Assembly (NCBI RefSeq): GCF_022259695.1
Contig: NZ_CP092099.1
Location: 3,516,798-3,580,797 of the forward strand
From: Flaviramulus sp. BrNp1-15
GTDB lineage: Bacteria; Bacteroidota; Bacteroidia; Flavobacteriales; Flavobacteriaceae
DNA length: 64,000 nucleotides
Direction of reading: 5' to 3'
Part shown: positions 1 through 8,514 of the stretch, piece after piece
Numbering within the stretch: the stretch's first letter is position 1
Layout: each line of letters opens with the position of its first letter
Notes under the pieces: generated by a model
Databases searched by the model: none
What the model was told of the DNA's origin: nothing
Seen by the model: the letters and a program-made list of their open reading frames with translations, nothing else
Made by a program: the position numbers and the translations under genes

Positions 1-1
1 A

Positions 2-325
2 CTCGCCATGCGTAAAGACATGAAAGAACAAGCTGTACAAATGTTAAAGGCTGCTGGATATAAAGATGTAGAAGGTTATGATAATGCTCAAGGAAGAGCT
101 ATGGGATTAGGTATACATGAAATGGGAACTGCAAGAATGGGTAGAGACCCAAAAACTTCTGTTTTAAATGAGTATAACCAGATTCATACATGTAAAAATG
201 TATATGTTACCGATGGTTCTTTTATGACTTCTGCTGGTTGTCAAAATCCATCCTTAACTTATATGGCTTTTACTGCCAGAGCTGCTAATCATGCAGCAGA
301 ACAATTAAAGAAAAATAACGCTTAA
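2..325 (+). CDS. GMC-family oxidoreductase, C-terminal part (cut by window start)
   Basis: This is the last ~107 residues of a glucose-methanol-choline flavoprotein; the reading frame is open from base 2 and the FAD-binding N-terminus lies upstream of the window. The conserved C-terminal motif HEMGTARMG is present, whose His matches the catalytic His of glucose oxidase, followed by VTDGSF and NPSLTYMAFTARAA, whose Asn is the second catalytic position. The small subunit of this enzyme type follows 14 bases downstream, so together they probably form a membrane-linked FAD dehydrogenase, likely oxidising C3 of sugars or glycosides given the DUF1080 and Gfo/Idh neighbours. The family is clear; the substrate is inferred. 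Confidence 0.93.
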   Translation, partial: LAMRKDMKEQAVQMLKAAGYKDVEGYDNAQGRAMGLGIHEMGTARMGRDPKTSVLNEYNQIHTCKNVYVTDGSFMTSAGCQNPSLTYMAFTARAANHAAEQLKKNNA

Positions 326-339
326 TACTACTATTTAAA

Positions 340-939
340 ATGAAAAGAAGAGAAGCTTTAAGAAATATGGGGTTAGCTACAGGTTTTTTTGTTGCAACAC
401 CATCTATTGTTAGTTTATTGCAAAGTTGTACAAGCGACGTTAAAACCTGGACACCAGACTTTTTAACAACAGAACAAGGCGTTGTTTTAAATAATTTAGT
501 TGATATTATTTTACCAAAAACAGAAGACTTACCATCGGCGTCCGAAATTAATGTTCCTCAATTTATTGATAATTATATCAATAAAGTTATGCTAAATAAA
601 GAACAGGAAAAAGTAAAATCTGGTTTTAATAAAATCATTTCTATACTAAAACCAAATACAGGAGACAACATCAATAAAGTCACTCAAGAAGATTATATGG
701 CATTACTTGATAACCATATGCTTGTTAAAGGTGAAGTTGATGAAGAAAGACAATCTAATCCAGAATCAGAAGACCCAACATCATCAGAATTTTTAAATAG
801 TTTAAAATGGATGACTATTAACACCTATATTACAAGAGAGCATATTGGAGAAAATGTATTGGTATACGACCCTGTTCCGTCTCAATATTATTGTGGTGAT
901 TTACAAGAATTAACTGGCGGAAAATCTTATTCTTTATAA
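340..939 (+). CDS. Gluconate 2-dehydrogenase subunit 3 family protein (Tat-exported)
   Basis: The 199-aa protein starts with a twin-arginine-type signal (KRREALRNMGL, then a hydrophobic stretch to about residue 28 that ends near a Cys, so it may also be lipidated). The remainder resembles the small subunit that accompanies GMC dehydrogenases (gluconate_2-dh3 family), which serves assembly or export: the large subunit has no signal of its own and is carried across by this partner. It lies 14 bases after the GMC gene and directly before the DUF1080 lipoprotein, as in other glucoside 3-dehydrogenase clusters. Assignment comes from the length, the signal type and this context. Confidence 0.85.
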   Translation: MKRREALRNMGLATGFFVATPSIVSLLQSCTSDVKTWTPDFLTTEQGVVLNNLVDIILPKTEDLPSASEINVPQFIDNYINKVMLNKEQEKVKSGFNKIISILKPNTGDNINKVTQEDYMALLDNHMLVKGEVDEERQSNPESEDPTSSEFLNSLKWMTINTYITREHIGENVLVYDPVPSQYYCGDLQELTGGKSYSL

Positions 940-940
940 A

Positions 941-1756
941 ATGAAATATAATTCAACAATAATAACCATAGTTGTTTTAGCTTTATGTTTTAGCTGTAAA
1001 GAAAAACCTAAAGAAACCACCGAGAAAGATATAGTTACTACTGAAACCACTGAAAATTGGAAATCATTATTTAATGGAAAAAATTTAGATGGCTGGTTGG
1101 TAAAAATTAATGGTTACGAGTTGAATAATAATTACAACAATACCTTTAGAGCTGAAGATGGTGTTTTAAAAGTATCCTATGATGACTATGAAAATTTCAC
1201 TGATGAATTTGGTCATATCTTTTATAAAACACCTTTTTCAAATTATAAATTTAGACTACAATACAGGTTTGTAGGTAATCAAGTTAAAGGCGGAGAAGAT
1301 TGGGCTAAAAAAAATAGTGGCATTATGTTGCATTGTCAATCTCCAGAAAGCATGCTTGTAAAACAAGGGTTTCCTTTATCTTTAGAAGCTCAACTTTTAG
1401 GAGGCGTTAATAAAGACGAACCTAGATCTACAGGAAATTTATGTACACCTGCAACCCATGTTGTAATTAATGGTGAATTAAATACAGAGCACTGCATAAG
1501 CGCTAATAGCGAAACTTATTACGGAGAAGAATGGATAACTGCAGAAGTTGTAGTTAATAACGATTCTATAACTCATTTCATTAATGGAAAACCTGTTATT
1601 TCTTATTCAAATCCCACAATAGGTGGCGAATTTTTAGATACCACAGCAAAAGAAATTCAAGCTAAAGACGGACAGCCATTAACGAGTGGTTATATATCAC
1701 TACAAAGTGAGAGCCACCCTATAGAGTTTAAAAATATTGAAATTCTGGAATTATAA
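941..1756 (+). CDS. DUF1080 lipoprotein, 3-keto-disaccharide hydrolase family
   Basis: The 271-aa protein begins with a lipoprotein signal (hydrophobic stretch ending LCFSC, residues 14-18) and a short charged linker. From about residue 41 it has the DUF1080 opening WKSLFNGKNLDGW and later the typical ...IEFKNIEILEL end. DUF1080 is a concanavalin-like beta-sandwich also named 3-keto-disaccharide hydrolase. It starts one base after the previous stop codon, so the GMC, small-subunit and DUF1080 genes are surely one transcript. The inferred role is cleavage of the glycosidic bond after C3 oxidation by the GMC enzyme, at the outer or inner membrane. Confidence 0.88.
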   Translation: MKYNSTIITIVVLALCFSCKEKPKETTEKDIVTTETTENWKSLFNGKNLDGWLVKINGYELNNNYNNTFRAEDGVLKVSYDDYENFTDEFGHIFYKTPFSNYKFRLQYRFVGNQVKGGEDWAKKNSGIMLHCQSPESMLVKQGFPLSLEAQLLGGVNKDEPRSTGNLCTPATHVVINGELNTEHCISANSETYYGEEWITAEVVVNNDSITHFINGKPVISYSNPTIGGEFLDTTAKEIQAKDGQPLTSGYISLQSESHPIEFKNIEILEL

Positions 1757-1785
1757 CTTTTAATCAACCTAAAACCCTTTCACAA

Positions 1786-3231
1786 ATGAATAAAAACTCA
1801 TCTACCAGCAGGCGTTCATTTATTAAAAAAACAGCCTTAACTACTTTAGGAATTTCAATTATCCCAAGACATGTTATGGGTAAAGGTTTTATCGCACCAA
1901 GTGATAAATTAAACATTGCAGTTGTTGGAGCCGGTGGAAAAGGATATTCAGATATGGTTAATGTTTGGAATAATGGAGCATCGAATATTGCTGCTATTTG
2001 TGATGTAGATTGGAATAGAGCAGCAGATGCTTTTAAAAAATTTCCTAAAGCAAAACAATTTAAAGATTACAGAAAGTTATTAGATAACATGAACGATATT
2101 GATGCAGTTACTGTATCAACACCAGATCATACACATGCTGTTATTACACTAGCAGCAATGCAATTGAATAAAGATGTTTATGTACAAAAACCTTTAACTC
2201 ATAATATCTATGAGGCTAGAGTACTTACTGAAGCGGCTAACAAATACAAAATAGTAACCCAAATGGGAAACCAAGGCGCCTCAGGAAAAGGTGTACAAAC
2301 AATGATAGATTGGTTTGACTCTGGAATAATTGGAAATGTAAACCAAGTAGATGTTTGGACTAACAGACCTGTATGGCCACAAGGCATAAAAACACCTACT
2401 GATAAACCAGCATTACTTGATAATTTAGATTGGGATAGTTGGGTAGGACCTGCGGAATGGGTTGATTATCATCCTTTATATCACCCATTTAAATGGAGAG
2501 GCTGGTGGAATTTTGGAACTGGAGCCTTAGGTGATATGGGTTGCCATTTAATGGATCCGCCATATAGAGTTTTAGGTTTAGGATATCCTACTGAAGTAGA
2601 AAGTAGTGTAGGAGCCATCTTCACTCAAGATTGGACGCCTGATTATTATCCTGAATCTTGCCCGCCTTCATCTAGAACTCAATTAAAATTTGAAGCTTCA
2701 GAAAAAAATCCTTCACAAGTAAAACTTAACTGGACAGATGGTGGTTTACGACCATTCCATCCAGAACTTATTCCTGCAGACCACCCTATAGGTGATGAGA
2801 ATAGTGCGAATGGCGTTATTATGATTGGTGAAAAGGGCATAATGACTTGTGGAACCTATGGCAGAAATCCTAAAGTATATCTTAACTCTGGTGAAATTAT
2901 TTTATCTGAAAATGACAATTCTGAAGAAAGCAATTTACCTGAAAACGGACATCATGCAAAATGGGTTGAAGCTTGCAAAGCAGGATTTGGAAGTGAAGAA
3001 CACAAATCACTTACATCTTCATTTGATTTTGCTGGCCCTCTAACAGAATCTATTTTAATGGGTAATCTCGCTATTAGAAGTTACAATTTAAGAGAGAAAG
3101 CAGGTGAACGATTTGAATATCCTGGACGTAAAAAACTACTTTGGGACGGAACAAATATGAAAATAACAAATTTTGAACCAGCTAATCAATTTGTTAAACG
3201 CGAATACAGAGAAGGCTGGAAATTAGACTAA
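1786..3231 (+). CDS. Gfo/Idh/MocA-family oxidoreductase with Tat signal
   Basis: The 481-aa protein has a Tat signal (RRSFIKKTALTTLG, from residue 9), a Rossmann fold starting NIAVVGAGGKG, the TPDHTHA segment and the family's VQKPLTHN motif containing the conserved Lys-Pro (EKP in most members; here QKP). The long C-terminal half with many Trp and His residues is typical of the ~450-aa exported Bacteroidota subgroup. Gfo/Idh/MocA proteins are NAD(P)-dependent sugar dehydrogenases; exported members keep the cofactor tightly bound and can act as hydrolases or redox-neutral isomerases. It closes the first part of the sugar locus and is followed by a strong terminator. Confidence 0.9.
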   Translation: MNKNSSTSRRSFIKKTALTTLGISIIPRHVMGKGFIAPSDKLNIAVVGAGGKGYSDMVNVWNNGASNIAAICDVDWNRAADAFKKFPKAKQFKDYRKLLDNMNDIDAVTVSTPDHTHAVITLAAMQLNKDVYVQKPLTHNIYEARVLTEAANKYKIVTQMGNQGASGKGVQTMIDWFDSGIIGNVNQVDVWTNRPVWPQGIKTPTDKPALLDNLDWDSWVGPAEWVDYHPLYHPFKWRGWWNFGTGALGDMGCHLMDPPYRVLGLGYPTEVESSVGAIFTQDWTPDYYPESCPPSSRTQLKFEASEKNPSQVKLNWTDGGLRPFHPELIPADHPIGDENSANGVIMIGEKGIMTCGTYGRNPKVYLNSGEIILSENDNSEESNLPENGHHAKWVEACKAGFGSEEHKSLTSSFDFAGPLTESILMGNLAIRSYNLREKAGERFEYPGRKKLLWDGTNMKITNFEPANQFVKREYREGWKLD

Positions 3232-3258
3232 ACTAACTTTTACTCACTATACTAATAA

Positions 3259-3296
3259 AAAAAGCCATTTTTAGATAACTCTAAAAATGGCTTTTT
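3259..3296. terminator. Bidirectional intrinsic terminator between Gfo/Idh gene and azurin
   Basis: A 17-bp perfect inverted repeat (arm AAAAAGCCATTTTTAGA, loop taac) ends in T-runs on both strands. It lies between two convergent genes, so it can stop transcription from either side. Confidence 0.9.
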
Positions 3297-3315
3297 ATTT
3301 TTTAAGGTAAAAAGA

Positions 3316-3837
3316 TTACTCAACAATAAATTTACCTCGCATCATACCAGAATGCCCAGGAAAACTACATAAAAAATCATATGTTCCAGCTTCTGGTGCA
3401 TCAAACTCAATTGAAGTAACTTGACCACCACCAATTAAATCTGTATACGCAATAATATCTTGAGAATCTTTTGGTATATATTTATTATCTCTTTCCGTTG
3501 CTGCTTTAGCTGAAAACTGAGAAATATCAACTCCTTTTTTAAGAATAACTACATTATGACCCATAATATTAATATCGAGCTTTCCAACATGTCTTAAAGT
3601 AAGTTTTACTTTTTTACCTGCCTTAACTTTAATTTCATTAGTGTTAAATTTCATAACATCGTTAGCTGTTATTACAACATTAGTGACATTCTCATCAACA
3701 TCTTTAGAACTTGAAGATTCTGAAGAACTTGTTTTTTCATAAGAGAAACCTTCTTTTTTCTTTTCTTCTTTTCCTCCACAGTTAAACATTAATGAAGCTA
3801 GTAAAATAGACAATAATTGAATTCTTATAATTTTCAT
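3316..3837 (-). CDS. azu: Azurin-like blue copper lipoprotein
   Basis: The 173-aa protein has a lipoprotein signal with Cys20, a Ser/Glu/Lys linker to about residue 50 and then a cupredoxin domain. All four type-1 copper ligands of azurin are in place: His94 in GHNVV, Cys157 and His162 in CSFPGHSGMM, and Met166 (spacings +5 and +9 from the Cys, as in azurin). It is a small periplasmic electron carrier anchored in a membrane. It lies downstream of gapN on the same strand (20-base gap) and tail-to-tail with the sugar dehydrogenase cluster, which makes it a candidate electron acceptor for the GMC enzyme; that link is inferred. Confidence 0.92.
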   Translation of the reverse strand: MKIIRIQLLSILLASLMFNCGGKEEKKKEGFSYEKTSSSESSSSKDVDENVTNVVITANDVMKFNTNEIKVKAGKKVKLTLRHVGKLDINIMGHNVVILKKGVDISQFSAKAATERDNKYIPKDSQDIIAYTDLIGGGQVTSIEFDAPEAGTYDFLCSFPGHSGMMRGKFIVE

Positions 3838-3857
3838 GCTTAATTTTTAATTTAGTT

Positions 3858-5450
3858 TTATAATATATAATCTGTACTTATAAAGTTAGATGCTTTTTTA
3901 TCTAAAAGTTCATACAATATAGACTTATTATAAGCATTATCTTTTGAAGCTACAAAAGTACGTATTGAAAACGAACGTAAAGCATCATGAACACTTAAAG
4001 TACTAAATGCAGAATCTTTTCTTCCTGTAAAAGGGTAAACATCTGGACCTCTTTGACAAGAACTATTTAGGTTTACTCTACACACCAAATTTACTAAAGT
4101 ATCAATTAATGGCGCCAATGTGTTTACATCTTTTCCAAATAAACTTACTTGTTGTCCGTAATTTGATTCTGCCAAATCATCTAAGGGCTCTTCAATATTT
4201 TTAAAAGATATAACTGGCACAACAGGACCAAATTGTTCTTCTTTATAAACTCGCATATTTTTATTTACAGGATATAAAACCGCTGGAAAAATAAAATTCT
4301 CGGTAGTTTCCCCACCTTTTTCATTTAATATAGTTGCTCCCTTTTCTTTAGCATCATCAATTAATTCTTGAATATAAGCCGGTTTATCTACTTCTGGAAG
4401 CGGAGTTAATTTTACACCTTCTTCCCATGGGTTACCAAATTTAAGCGCATCTACTTTAGCAGAAAAACGTTTATTAAACTCATCTACAATAGATTCATGA
4501 ACATATAATACTTTTAGCGCCGTACAACGTTGCCCATTAAAAGACAATGTTCCAGCTATACATTCGTTTACAGCCAAGTCTAAATCGGCATCTGGTAAAA
4601 CAATGGCTGGATTTTTAGCTTCTAACCCTAAAACCATACGCAATCTATTTCCTTTTGGATGAACCGATTGTAACGCATTTGCAGATTTACTATTACCAAT
4701 TAATGCTAATACATCAACTTTACCCGATTTCATTATTGGTGTAGCTAAAACACGACCACGACCATAAATAACATTTACCACACCTTTAGGAAAACTGCTT
4801 TGAAAAGCTTCTAGTAAAGGTGAAATAAGTAACACACCTAGTTTTGCAGGTTTAAAAACCACTGTATTCCCCATGATTAATGCAGGAATTAAGAGCGTAA
4901 AAGTTTCATTCAGGGGGTAATTGTATGGCCCTAAACACAGTACGGTTCCTAGAGGACCTCTTCGAATATGTGCGTAAACACCATCATGTTTCTCAAACTT
5001 TGCAGAATCTCTATCTATTTGTTTATAATCTTCAATAGTATCGTAAATGTAATCAACCGTTCTATCGAATTCCTTTTCAGAATCTGGAAGATTTTTACCT
5101 ATTTCCCACATTAAAAGTTTTACAACTTCTTCTCTCTTGGTTTTCATTTGCTCAACAAACTTTTCCATACAAGCTATTCTATCTACAACTTTCATTGTAG
5201 GCCATAAGCCTTGACCTTTACCATAAGCGCTTAAAGCAGAGTTTAGAGCATCCATTGCTTCTGTTTCACCTAAATCAGGAACTGTTCCTAATAATGTTGG
5301 TTTGTAATCATCGGTTGAAGAAATTGTTGAGTACACTTCACTTGTATCTCCGTTCCAAGTTTTTAATTCACCTGAAACTAAATAGCTTTTTTGATGTAAA
5401 AGTGAAGTAATTTTATATTGCTTTGGGATTTCTGTTATTGTAGAATTCAT
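3858..5450 (-). CDS. gapN: NADP-dependent glyceraldehyde-3-phosphate dehydrogenase (GapN-type aldehyde dehydrogenase)
   Basis: The 530-aa protein is an aldehyde dehydrogenase with the signature [10 protein letters not shown] (catalytic Cys), LGLEAKNP (general-base Glu region) and the C-terminal block [17 protein letters not shown], which is typical of the non-phosphorylating GapN subgroup. GapN oxidises glyceraldehyde 3-phosphate directly to 3-phosphoglycerate and makes NADPH in the cytoplasm. It is transcribed towards the azurin gene. Its place between two halves of a sugar locus suggests a supply of NADPH during sugar use, but the physical link may be accidental. An aldehyde dehydrogenase of other specificity is less likely. 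Confidence 0.85.
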   Translation of the reverse strand: MNSTITEIPKQYKITSLLHQKSYLVSGELKTWNGDTSEVYSTISSTDDYKPTLLGTVPDLGETEAMDALNSALSAYGKGQGLWPTMKVVDRIACMEKFVEQMKTKREEVVKLLMWEIGKNLPDSEKEFDRTVDYIYDTIEDYKQIDRDSAKFEKHDGVYAHIRRGPLGTVLCLGPYNYPLNETFTLLIPALIMGNTVVFKPAKLGVLLISPLLEAFQSSFPKGVVNVIYGRGRVLATPIMKSGKVDVLALIGNSKSANALQSVHPKGNRLRMVLGLEAKNPAIVLPDADLDLAVNECIAGTLSFNGQRCTALKVLYVHESIVDEFNKRFSAKVDALKFGNPWEEGVKLTPLPEVDKPAYIQELIDDAKEKGATILNEKGGETTENFIFPAVLYPVNKNMRVYKEEQFGPVVPVISFKNIEEPLDDLAESNYGQQVSLFGKDVNTLAPLIDTLVNLVCRVNLNSSCQRGPDVYPFTGRKDSAFSTLSVHDALRSFSIRTFVASKDNAYNKSILYELLDKKASNFISTDYIL

Positions 5451-5583
5451 ATGCTAGAATATTGTATTATAACCTATAGCTAAAATACTCAATATTTACC
5501 TAAAAGAATCATTAAAAAGCCTTGAAGCAGTAGAAATATCATATTCTTAATACTTAAATTAATTGTTTATAAAATACCTAAAG

Positions 5584-5597
5584 CGCAATCGATTGCG
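5584..5597. promoter_or_regulatory. LacI-type operator candidate (perfect 14-bp palindrome)
   Basis: CGCAATCGATTGCG is a perfect palindrome with the central CG typical of LacI/GalR-family operators. It lies just upstream of the -33 position of the promoter before the two-domain DUF1080 gene. No LacI-family gene is in the window. Confidence 0.55.
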
Positions 5598-5603
5598 TAT
5601 ATT

Positions 5604-5634
5604 TTTTTTTACATGATATTTTTTAATACATTTG
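5604..5634 (+). promoter_or_regulatory. Bacteroidota-type promoter of the second sugar operon
   Basis: TACATTTG at 5627-5634 is an exact match to the -7 consensus TAnnTTTG, and a T-run (TTTT at 5604-5607, consensus TTTG) sits 19 bases upstream. The predicted transcript starts near 5641 and gives a leader of about 40 bases. Confidence 0.55.
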
Positions 5635-5682
5635 ATTTTAGAGTTTTATTTTAACTTATTTTAAAACCTAAAAACTAACTAA

Positions 5683-7089
5683 ATGAAACAACTATCAGCA
5701 AGACTGTTTTTTATCATTATTTTACTATTAATAAACCTAACAATTTTTCAAGTAAATGCGCAAACAAAACAAAACGAATGGAGTTCAATTTTTAATGGTA
5801 AAGATTTAAAAGGTTGGAAGCAATTAAATGGAAATGCTCAATACAAAGTAGAAAATGGTGAAATTATTGGAATTTCAGAAACTAACACACCAAATAGTTT
5901 TTTATGCTCTGAAACAAAATATGACAATTTTATTTTAGAATTTGATGTTTTATTAGACCCAACTCTTAACTCGGGTGTTCAGTTTCGATCAAATAGTCTT
6001 AAAGATTACAATAATGGTAGAGTTCATGGATATCAATTTGAGTTAGATCCTAGTGACCGTGCTTTTAGCGGAGGTATTTATGATGAAGCTAGACGAGGTT
6101 GGATGTACCCTTTATCTATAAACCAAAAAGCACGTAAAGCTTTTAAAAACGGCGTTTGGAATAGATGCAGAATAGAAGCAATTGGAAACCACATTAGAAC
6201 TTGGATTAATGGAATACAGTGTGCAAATTTAATTGATAGTGAAACTGCTACAGGGTTTATTGCTTTACAAGTACACAGTATTGGCTCTAAAAATGAAGAC
6301 GCTGGTAAAGAAATTAGATGGAAAAATATTAGAATTAAAACCAATAACTTAGATGAAGAACTTTGGCCTTCAGATCCAGAAGTAAGAGAAATTAGTTATC
6401 TAAAAAACTCATTAACTAAAAACGAAATAAATAAAGGTTGGCGTTTACTTTGGGATGGCAAAACTAATAAAGGATGGAAAGGTGCAAAAATAGACCAATT
6501 TCCAAATTCTGGATGGGAAATAAAAGATGGAGAATTAACAATTTTAGCAACTGACGGAGGAGAATCTACTGGTCCTGGAGACATTATTACTATAAATACT
6601 TTCAGCAGTTTTGAGTTAGAATTAGAGTTTAAAATTACAGAAGGTGCTAATAGTGGCATTAAATACTTTGTTGATTCTGAATTAAACAAAGGCCCAGGCT
6701 CTGCTATTGGTTGTGAGTTTCAAATCTTAGACGATGAAAATCATCCAGACGCTAAAGCTGGCGTTAACGGCAACAGAACCGTAGGATCTTTATATGATTT
6801 AATAGCGGCAGAAAATCTTTCAGTACATGGAAGAAGCAAACAATTTAAAGGTATTAATAGTTGGAATAAAGCAAGAATAGTTGTTAAAGGGTCTAAAGTT
6901 GAACATTGGTTAAATAATGAAAAAGTAATAGAATACAATAGGCATTCACAAATGTTTATAGCACTCGTAGCATACAGTAAATACAAAAAATGGTCTGACT
7001 TTGGTCAATGGGCTAGCGGCCATATTTTACTTCAAGACCATGGAAATACCGTTCATTACAGAAGTATAAAAATTAGAGAATTTAATTAA
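5683..7089 (+). CDS. Tandem DUF1080 protein (two 3-keto-glycoside hydrolase-type domains)
   Basis: The 468-aa protein has a Sec signal peptide (cleavage near VNAQ, residue ~27) and two DUF1080 domains, about residues 31-215 (WSSIFNGKDLKGW) and 250-467 (WRLLWDGKTNKGWKGAK). Each shows the repeated NSG(V/I)xF segment of this beta-sandwich family. Tandem forms occur in Bacteroidota sugar loci. It opens the second operon and is followed 14 bases later by a Tat-exported Gfo/Idh protein. The role is likely periplasmic cleavage or binding of 3-keto-glycosides; the two domains may differ in catalysis and ligand binding. Confidence 0.88.
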   Translation: MKQLSARLFFIIILLLINLTIFQVNAQTKQNEWSSIFNGKDLKGWKQLNGNAQYKVENGEIIGISETNTPNSFLCSETKYDNFILEFDVLLDPTLNSGVQFRSNSLKDYNNGRVHGYQFELDPSDRAFSGGIYDEARRGWMYPLSINQKARKAFKNGVWNRCRIEAIGNHIRTWINGIQCANLIDSETATGFIALQVHSIGSKNEDAGKEIRWKNIRIKTNNLDEELWPSDPEVREISYLKNSLTKNEINKGWRLLWDGKTNKGWKGAKIDQFPNSGWEIKDGELTILATDGGESTGPGDIITINTFSSFELELEFKITEGANSGIKYFVDSELNKGPGSAIGCEFQILDDENHPDAKAGVNGNRTVGSLYDLIAAENLSVHGRSKQFKGINSWNKARIVVKGSKVEHWLNNEKVIEYNRHSQMFIALVAYSKYKKWSDFGQWASGHILLQDHGNTVHYRSIKIREFN

Positions 7090-7103
7090 AAAATAATTTT
7101 AAC

Positions 7104-8447
7104 ATGAGTTCAAATAGAAGAGATTTTATAAAAAAAGCAACAGCCGGTGCCGTTGGTGTAACATTAACTGGAGGTTTAACAAGTGCTTCTGCGATAAGTT
7201 ATTCAAGAATTATTGGATCTAATGATAGAATTCAAGTTGCTATTCAAGGATTAGGCAGACGATGGGGTGCTTACATAGAAGCTATCTCAGATAAAACTAA
7301 CAATGTGGAACTCGTGTATTTATGCGATGTTATGAAAAGTCAGCGCGAAAAAGCAGCTAAGACCATCTCTAAGTCAATTAATTACAAGCCAAAATTAGAA
7401 AATGATATTAGAGTTATTTTAGATGACAAAAAAATAGATGCCATATTTATGGCTACACCAGACCATTGGCATGCTCCAGGAGCATGTATGGCTATGCAAG
7501 CTAACAAACATGTATATTTAGAAAAACCATGTAGCCATAATCCAAGAGAAGGAGAATTACTAATTGCATATCAAAAAAAATATGGTAAGCTTATACAAAT
7601 GGGGAACCAACAACGATCATCAATAGAATCAGCATCTATTATTAAGGATATCCATGATGGTGTTATTGGAGATGCATATAAAGCAATTGCATTTTACACA
7701 AATTCTAGAGGTGAAGTTCCAATTCCTAAAAAAGCAAATCCTCCTGAAGGTTTGGACTGGGACCTTTTTCAAGGTCCATCGCCCCGAAAAGATTATATGC
7801 ATGATACTTGGGATTATAATTGGCACTGGTACGGATGGGATTTTGGAACTGCAGAAACAGGAAATAATGCTACACACGAATTAGACATAGCACGTTGGGC
7901 ACTGGGTGTAGATTATCCAGAACATGTAGATGTGTATTCAGGAAAATTTCAATATAAGAATGACGGCTGGGAAATGTATGACACTATGGAAGCTACATTT
8001 AAATTTTCTAATAATAAAATTATTCAGTGGGATGGCCAAAGTAGAAATGGATACGATAAATATGGAGCTGGTAGAGGCACTATAATTTATGGATCTAAAG
8101 GATCGGTTTTTATAGACAGAGAAGGCTATAAATTATTTGATTTAAAAGGTAATTTAATTAGAGACAAAAAAGGCGGTAGTGAAGATGGCTTAGCTCTAGG
8201 CGGTGGAGGAAATCTTTCAACAAGGCATTCAGTAAACTTTTTTCAAGCAATTAAAGAAAAAGAGCCTTTAACCTCTCCTATTGAACAAGGCGTTGTTAGC
8301 CAAATGCTAACGCACTATGCAAATATTTCATCTAGAATAGGAAAATCGTTTGAAGTAGACGATCAAACAGGAACAATATACGATCGTGATGCTATGAAAT
8401 TATGGTCCAGAACTTATGAACCAGGTTGGGAGATTAAACCCGTTTAA
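7104..8447 (+). CDS. Gfo/Idh/MocA-family oxidoreductase with Tat signal
   Basis: The 447-aa protein starts with a Tat signal (RRDFIKKATAGAVG), then a Rossmann fold (IQVAIQGLGRRWG), TPDHWHAPG and the family motif LEKPCSHNPREGE. The C-terminal part has HELDIARWALGV, typical of the exported Bacteroidota subgroup. It is probably a periplasmic sugar oxidoreductase or redox-neutral enzyme acting with the DUF1080 protein encoded just before it. Together with the next gene it makes two Gfo/Idh paralogues in one operon, so they are likely to take successive steps or different substrates. Confidence 0.9.
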   Translation: MSSNRRDFIKKATAGAVGVTLTGGLTSASAISYSRIIGSNDRIQVAIQGLGRRWGAYIEAISDKTNNVELVYLCDVMKSQREKAAKTISKSINYKPKLENDIRVILDDKKIDAIFMATPDHWHAPGACMAMQANKHVYLEKPCSHNPREGELLIAYQKKYGKLIQMGNQQRSSIESASIIKDIHDGVIGDAYKAIAFYTNSRGEVPIPKKANPPEGLDWDLFQGPSPRKDYMHDTWDYNWHWYGWDFGTAETGNNATHELDIARWALGVDYPEHVDVYSGKFQYKNDGWEMYDTMEATFKFSNNKIIQWDGQSRNGYDKYGAGRGTIIYGSKGSVFIDREGYKLFDLKGNLIRDKKGGSEDGLALGGGGNLSTRHSVNFFQAIKEKEPLTSPIEQGVVSQMLTHYANISSRIGKSFEVDDQTGTIYDRDAMKLWSRTYEPGWEIKPV

Positions 8448-8514
8448 TCAGCAAAACAATAATTAATTTCACAAGTAGCAAGCAGTATATAATACTATTA
8501 AAAAATTATAGTAG

